Assembly (NCBI GenBank): GCA_003049485.1
Contig: PYST01000159.1
Location: forward strand, 1,428 to 65,427
DNA: 64,000 bases
Reading direction: 5' to 3'
Source of the DNA: Ophioceras dolichostomum
Lineage: Eukaryota; Ascomycota; Sordariomycetes; Magnaporthales; Ophioceraceae
Made by a program: the position numbers and the translations under genes. Positions 58,851-64,000 of the stretch are shown here, piece after piece. Below the pieces are notes generated by a model that saw nothing but the letters and a program-made list of their open reading frames with translations, was not told the origin of the DNA and did no database searches. Position 1 is the first letter of the stretch; the number at the start of each line of letters is the position of its first letter.

Positions 58851-61800
58851 CGCATTTCATTGGCCAGTGGCCTGTGACGTTCCTCAAGGCTCTACTCATC
58901 ATCATCAGAGGCCATTCCCAACCCCAAGTGTTTTACGAGGGTGAAGGCTGCAAGCTGATCACGCACCTGTTCGATGGTCTTGGAATCGGCCGGCTCCCTC
59001 GTTCAAAGTGCCCACCAGGTCCACGCCCGTGATGGTTTTGGGCCAGCTGTTCTCTGCCTGTAGGTGAAGTGATGATTCGGTCAGTTTGCTCGACGGATAT
59101 GCCACTTCGTACCCCGGCTGTTCGACCCAGAAAGGAGAAAAGCGGCGAGAGTCGTGTCAGATCAGATATTTTAGACGACGTATGGAATTTTTCTCTTTTT
59201 CTTTTTTTAAGGCTCGAGAACTGCTTCGCTCACCTTCTGACGAGATAGACAGGGATTCAGTGTTGAGATGATGATCTTGCGCCGCTGATGTTTCGGCATC
59301 GGCACTTGTCAGGGAGTGATCTGATGCGAGCGATAATGACAAAGAAACGGTTGGGCTGCTTTCCGGGATCGTACTTCTCGACGGCCGCCGGCGACGGTGA
59401 GCTTGACGATTTCTGAAGACCGAGGCTCGGTTGTAGGAGAAGGGCAAGGCATGATCTTATACCCCAGTCTCCCTCACAGATCAAGCCTAAGGCCACACAT
59501 ACCTACCTACACTTAGTACCTATTGATAGAGGATACTGGGCCTTGGGCGCCCACAGAACTTCATGTTACTCCCGTGATAGTCCTTACAGGCACCAGATCT
59601 GGCGGGGTTCAATCCCCACATACCAGGTTTGTTAGGTCCAGTGGAGCTTCGCCCGCCATTCCTCATAGGGCAATCCTTCAAGCACCTGCTCTAACTCCAC
59701 AGTCCATATTGATGCTGAGAATGGCGCTAATTTTGCTTAGGGTGCAGGCAACAGGGCCGTTTTCCAGTGGGTGCTCGGAGTTTTTGGTGCTGGTCCCGGT
59801 TGCTTTGTTGCTCCGCCCCTGGATTGTCCTGCCCCCTTTATCCCTTTGTGATGCCAGGTAGACCTACCTACCCCCTATCTAGAATTCACCTCCGAATAGG
59901 CAAATTTTACTTCATGAATACGGCGCTAGAATCAGGCGGCAGTGCGGCTCATTATACCGTTTCTTGGGGTCATTTTTGTTATTGGAGGTGGTCGGAAGCC
60001 AGCGACCATGCCAGTGGCCGCCTCACGGTTCCTGCAGAGCCACACGCCTCACCGCCCCGGCCTGAATTCCAGTCAGATCAAAAGGTCAGACCTCGTGTAC
60101 GGCAGTAGGCACACGCCGGTCCCTCAAGCTCATCACTGGTTCTCTGATATGCGGTCCGCTCGGGGGTCTACAACGGTCACACTTGTCGCCGGGCTAGTGG
60201 GCCAGATGGCCCGCCGGTGCAGAGGGCTGGCCCTGGCTGAGCAGTATGGTTCAACGTCGTTCGTCCTACAGGGGCTTCCTAAGGCACGAGAGTCAGGGGC
60301 TCTTCCACCCCGCCATTTTTCCATTTCCCACCTGAAACCTGTATTGACTGCCTGGATCGCTATGAGAGCCGCTGTGGCTTTGTCCCGGGCCGGATTCCCT
60401 GTTTGAGCCTGATATTGACCCGGACATTGCTTGGAAGATTCTTGATCCTCGTTGGAAAGTAGCATTGAGACTTCGCAAAGACGATGGCGGTAAGGCACAT
60501 CCACGTCTATCTCCTTATGGACCATCTTCTGCCCGTAAATCAAAGGCGAAGACTAACCTATCTCGAGATAGCGCCGGCATCAAGGAAGGCCTCTATACGA
60601 CGCTGCAGAGTCCTGTACTTTCTGCTCTTCAGCAGTTAGTACTTTAGTTCCTACAGCGGTGACACCTGGTCTGCCCCCACTCTCTTTCGGTTCTACGTGT
60701 GGAACTAGAGTACGATCTCGCCTCAGTGGTGTTGACGCTCGACAACTGAAAAAGTGGCGAAGCGCTTCCAGTATTGGCAGCTGGCTTCCCTTCCAGGAAG
60801 CGTAACTGTCTTTATTCAGTGGCTATGCTTTGCCCTGTTCCCCCCCCGGATCTGCAAGTTTCATACGAGCCCTACGATCGGAAGATTTCATATACAGACT
60901 GACAAGCGAGATCTTTCAAAAGATTGCGTCCTGCGGGCCTAAGCTTCGCCCCTTGCCCCCGCAGGCTCAGGAGACTCTGGCCAGCTGTTACATGATTTTC
61001 CACCACTAGGAGGGCCATGTCCATGATTGAGACGATTAGAGTAAATATTACACTTTTTCTATCACCATCCCTAGCCTGTTGAAAGGGCATTAGACCAGGT
61101 CCGGCCTATCGAGCTTAGCCACGTTAGCTAGCGAGAACATTCTCCGGAGCACGATGGATGCGTCTGGACAAGGCTCTCCGTCTCGATGATAGTGTGCGCC
61201 GGTATCTTGGGAACTTCAAGCTTGACGCTTACATCGCCGACCGACGAGGCCTCCGAGCTCACCGCCTCGACGACAGAAATTTGGAACTAGGGAGCGAAAC
61301 GGGGACCAAGACCTGTGGAGGGAGGAGGGGGTTTTGGATCATCGTCGACGTGGCGAGATGGACTTGGATGCTTCCAGAGTTCCGCCAAGGCAGCAACGTT
61401 GCAGCGGCCGTCTGACGAGCGAAGATGGAAACTTCACGAAGATGGTAACTCTGCTCAGACGCGGAGCGGCGGAATTCTTGCCGCCCATGGGATCACGATC
61501 GGACTTCTAGGTAGCCCCCTCTGCCATGTTTCTGGCCCGCCCTACCCTACAAAGTGCTTTCCACTTTGATATATAGCCACAACGCTCACAGGCCACTGCG
61601 ATGCCACCTTGGCCAGCGCACCGAGGAGAGCATGTTTCCGTGCCGAGCGCCGCCACCAGCTACACGGAACACCACAACACTTCCCCCCTGACGCATTCCA
61701 TAATATCTGGCAGTGTGTGTGCCAGGCACCTTGTCTGGCACAAACAGCTCAGCTAAACCTTCGCCCCTTAATCAATGCTGGACTTCGTTCGCGCTAAGAA

Positions 61801-63436
61801 GGCGCGGCGGGGCTAGCAGGCCAAGGCACGGCCGTACCTGCCCTCATCGCTACCGTCGCCGGCGAGCTCAATATCAGACCGTCGAGGTGGGGCACCCGTC
61901 ATTCACTTCGTCCAGATTCCCCCTCCAAACAGAGAACTCCCCTTGCCCTTAAATATTCATCCGCGCATCGATAGCTTTCAACGGATTCGAGCTTGGGCTG
62001 GTGCAACGGTTCAACCAAGTGGTCTGAAATTCGAAGCACTCGTCCCGAGTTCGAATCCGGGGGCCGGCATGTGCGTTGGACTTTAGTTCACCACAATACC
62101 GCCCTGTGCGATGGGCCGACCAGTGGCCGGTTCACCACAGAAGCCGATGTGCGATGGACACCAGTTCACCACAGCGAGAGCAAAATTTCCAAGTGGCATT
62201 TTCGTAACGAAGCACCCCACGACCTACGCAGGCTGCTTCGTGAGCTTTTGCCATTTTGAATTCCCATACTGCTATTCTTTTTGCGCCTATTATTCCGTCG
62301 TGCAGTGTCCTGTCTCATCCCCTCGAGGAATGCCCATTGGCTTCAGAGGAATGCTCATCGATATCAAAACGTGCGCAGCCATCATTTCCGTTTTGTAGCT
62401 CGGTGGTTGGGACAAAAAAAGTGTCGGGTTGCCGGGTTCGAACTCACGGTCGGCGCAGGCAGGACACTGTACGCGAACTATGCATGCATTTTGAAAGCAT
62501 CTCTTTGCTTTGAGCTTTCAGATCGAGACAAGGTGGTGAATTGGGCAGGCAATGCACGATATTTGGAGATAAAGCTTATGAAAACATGACAGAGGTTGAC
62601 CGGCGTGTCACACTCTCTGGCATGCAGCCTGCGGGTTTGGGCTTGAGTGAGAATTGTTGATTGCTACGACGGGTTGGCCAGCCATACTAAATACATCGCC
62701 ACACTCATTTGGTCGCTTGTGCCATAGCAAAGGACCTCGCATTCCACCACCGAGGTCATCTCTGTTTAGTGAGTCTGTGAAGCTCTCAGGGGGGAGCAGC
62801 CAAGATGAAACTTCAGTCTCAGCCACATACGATCACCATCAAGAAACCGAGACTGGGTAGGTGAGGCAGAAGAGCTTCAAATGAGTGAAGTGAACAAAAG
62901 GAAGATCTAAAATGACGGATATCTGTGAGGGAATGTGTCTGGTAGATGTGGCTCCGCATATCGGTGATGTGACCAGCCCGGAGATGACCATCAATCAGGG
63001 AGGTTCTTTGTGAGAGATTCTGTGTACTTACAGCAGGAAATTGAAGCTTCATCATAGAGAATGCAAAGAAAAAGAGCTAAAAAGCCAGGGGAAAGGATAA
63101 AGCCACTTGAGCGTTTGCATTTACATAGTGAACCAGAAACGCTATGAGATATTGGCTATGAAAGGCTGGCATGGATGAGAGGACGTTGAAGTTGACGTGC
63201 AGTGGAACTTCCCACCCAGATCGTCGGGGTCCCATAATTCTGGCCAATCAGGTATCGCATGACGAGATGGATGCTCCGCCAAGGCTCTGACGAGGGAGCA
63301 AGATCCCGTCGCGACACCAAACCCCAGGCCAGGCAAAGAAACGCGGCGCAAATTCGCGACACAACATTTTTTTCTTACCCAGCTCCCTTAGGCCGCCTAT
63401 CGACATGCGAAACCCGCGCAACGGCATCCGGACATC
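58851..63436. other. Gene-free region between ADGF gene and HIR1
   Basis: About 4.6 kb with no recognisable gene. Open frames are short and their translations match nothing I know. It holds two tRNA B-box-like words (GAGTTCGAATCC near 62047 on plus, GAGTTCGAACCC near 62440 on minus) without foldable tRNAs, and a degenerate three-copy repeat at 62070-62180. Decayed repeat DNA is a reasonable guess but unproven. Confidence 0.5.
62070..62180. repeat. Degenerate three-copy tandem repeat
   Basis: Three units start TGTGCGTTGG or TGTGCGATGG and end GTTCACCACA, at 62070, 62105 and 62148. Spacing is 35 and 43 bp. They directly follow a tRNA-like B-box word. Confidence 0.7.
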
Positions 63437-64000
63437 ATGCATATCTTCAAGCCTTCATGGCTGAGCCATAGCGGTAAGTTTTACCCCGAGCTGGTCCTCA
63501 TTATTGTTCCCAATTTTGCTTTGCGCGCTACGTTGTTCCTTCAGGCTGACTGACACTTTGATGTGCAGGCGAACAAAAAGACTTTGAGGTCTACAGCTGC
63601 CATGTGTCTCCGGACGGCTCGAGGCTTGCTACGGCAGGCGGCGGTAAGAACCCCCCATTCCTCATTCCCCTTTCCTGTCTCCCTCATTCCTCCATCCCAC
63701 ATCGTTCACCTCCTTCTTGACGACTGCGAGGATCTGACTAACCTGCCTGATCATGCAGATGGTCACGTCCGTGTTTGGTCGACCGAGTCGATCTACAAGT
63801 CCGACGACCCGAACTACAGGAAACCCCGGCAGCTCTGCCACATGAGCCATCACCTAGGCACTATACACTCCGTGCGCTTCTCCCCCAACGGTCGCTACCT
63901 CGCATCCGGCGCCGACGACAAGATCATCTGCATCTACCACCTGGACAGCAACCCACCGTCCCACACTGCCTCGTTCGGCACGAATGAGCCCCCACCCGTC
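63437..64000 (+). CDS. hir1: HIR1 histone chaperone subunit (5' part, cut by window end)
   Basis: Three exons are visible: 63437-63473, 63569-63643 and 63759 to beyond 64000. They join to MHIFKPSWLSHSGEQKDFEV, then CHVSPDGSRLATAGGDGHVRVWSTESI, then HLGTIHSVRFSPNGRYLASGADDKIICIYHLD. This is the start of the HIR1/HIRA WD40 propeller: the first repeat spans exons 2-3 and the second is in exon 3. HIR1 works in the HIR complex, which deposits H3-H4 independently of replication and represses histone genes. Both introns use GTAAGT or GTAAGA donors and CAG acceptors and restore phase. The rest of the propeller and the Hira domain lie outside the window. Confidence 0.95.

Noticed and set aside
59590..59640. 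GGGGTTCAATCCCC hairpin resembling a tRNA T-arm
   Set aside because: It is a perfect small hairpin, but no D-arm, anticodon arm or acceptor stem can be placed.
59942..60406. 154-codon plus-strand frame
   Set aside because: There is no family resemblance. It overlaps a similar-length minus frame and lies in probable decayed repeat DNA.
61994..62070. Possible tRNA gene on plus strand with A-box and B-box words
   Set aside because: The acceptor and T stems do not pair around the B box, so no cloverleaf can be drawn.
62405..62500. Possible tRNA gene on minus strand with B box and T7 terminator
   Set aside because: The T-arm has mismatches and no matching 5' acceptor strand is found within 100 nt.
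1..64000. CRISPR arrays, bacterial mobile elements, prophage or operons
   Set aside because: None seen. The genome is clearly fungal and tandem repeats here are simple microsatellites or minisatellites without spacers.

Overview
The window is nuclear DNA from a filamentous ascomycete (Pezizomycotina, most likely a Sordariomycete). The evidence is short GT-AG introns with fungal branch points, a seven-exon beta-tubulin gene of the ascomycete type, a CPC-1/GCN4 bZIP gene with the long two-uORF leader known from this group, monocistronic genes on both strands, and intergenic DNA full of microsatellites. No bacterial or viral segment and no intact transposon was recognised. I did not try to name a species.

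Layout, left to right. 1-6888: gene-poor, nothing recognised. 6889-8054 (+): CIA30-domain protein. 9179-11737 (-): GCN20-type ABCF ATPase in three exons. 11738-24800: about 13 kb without a recognisable gene, carrying repeats including a perfect seven-copy 10-bp minisatellite. 24801-29370 (+): an unrecognised Ser/Pro-rich protein of about 1375 aa whose start lies in an 18-nt exon. 31889-33964 (+): beta-tubulin, 447 aa. 34888-36237 (-): CWC16-family (Saf4/CCDC130-like) splicing protein. 37394-40055 (+): secreted GH92 alpha-mannosidase. 42334-43251 (-): the cross-pathway control factor cpc-1, with its regulatory leader up to about 44007 and candidate CPC1 sites further upstream. 49179-50858 (+): unknown Gln/His/Pro-rich protein with a possible SANT-like helical segment. 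50979-50984: short assembly gap in a poly-C tract. 52157-54010 (-): four-TM membrane protein. 56160 to about 58472 (-): ADGF/CECR1-type adenosine deaminase. 58851-63436: gene-free. 63437-64000 (+): 5' part of HIR1, cut by the window end.

Functional links. Two parts of general amino acid control lie about 31 kb apart: a GCN20 homologue, which with GCN1 helps activate the GCN2/CPC-3 kinase, and cpc-1, the translationally controlled output. The most informative locus is the cpc-1 leader. Between the first uORF and the main AUG, about 750 nt contain only two AUGs, one for each uORF. The CPC1 reading frame stays open for 249 codons upstream of the main AUG and holds near-cognate codons in good context. 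This matches the non-AUG-initiated N-terminal extension described for Neurospora cpc-1. The other genes are housekeeping or of unknown role and show no cluster logic.

All exon boundaries were read by eye from splice signals, frame continuity and family resemblance. No alignment or search was run.
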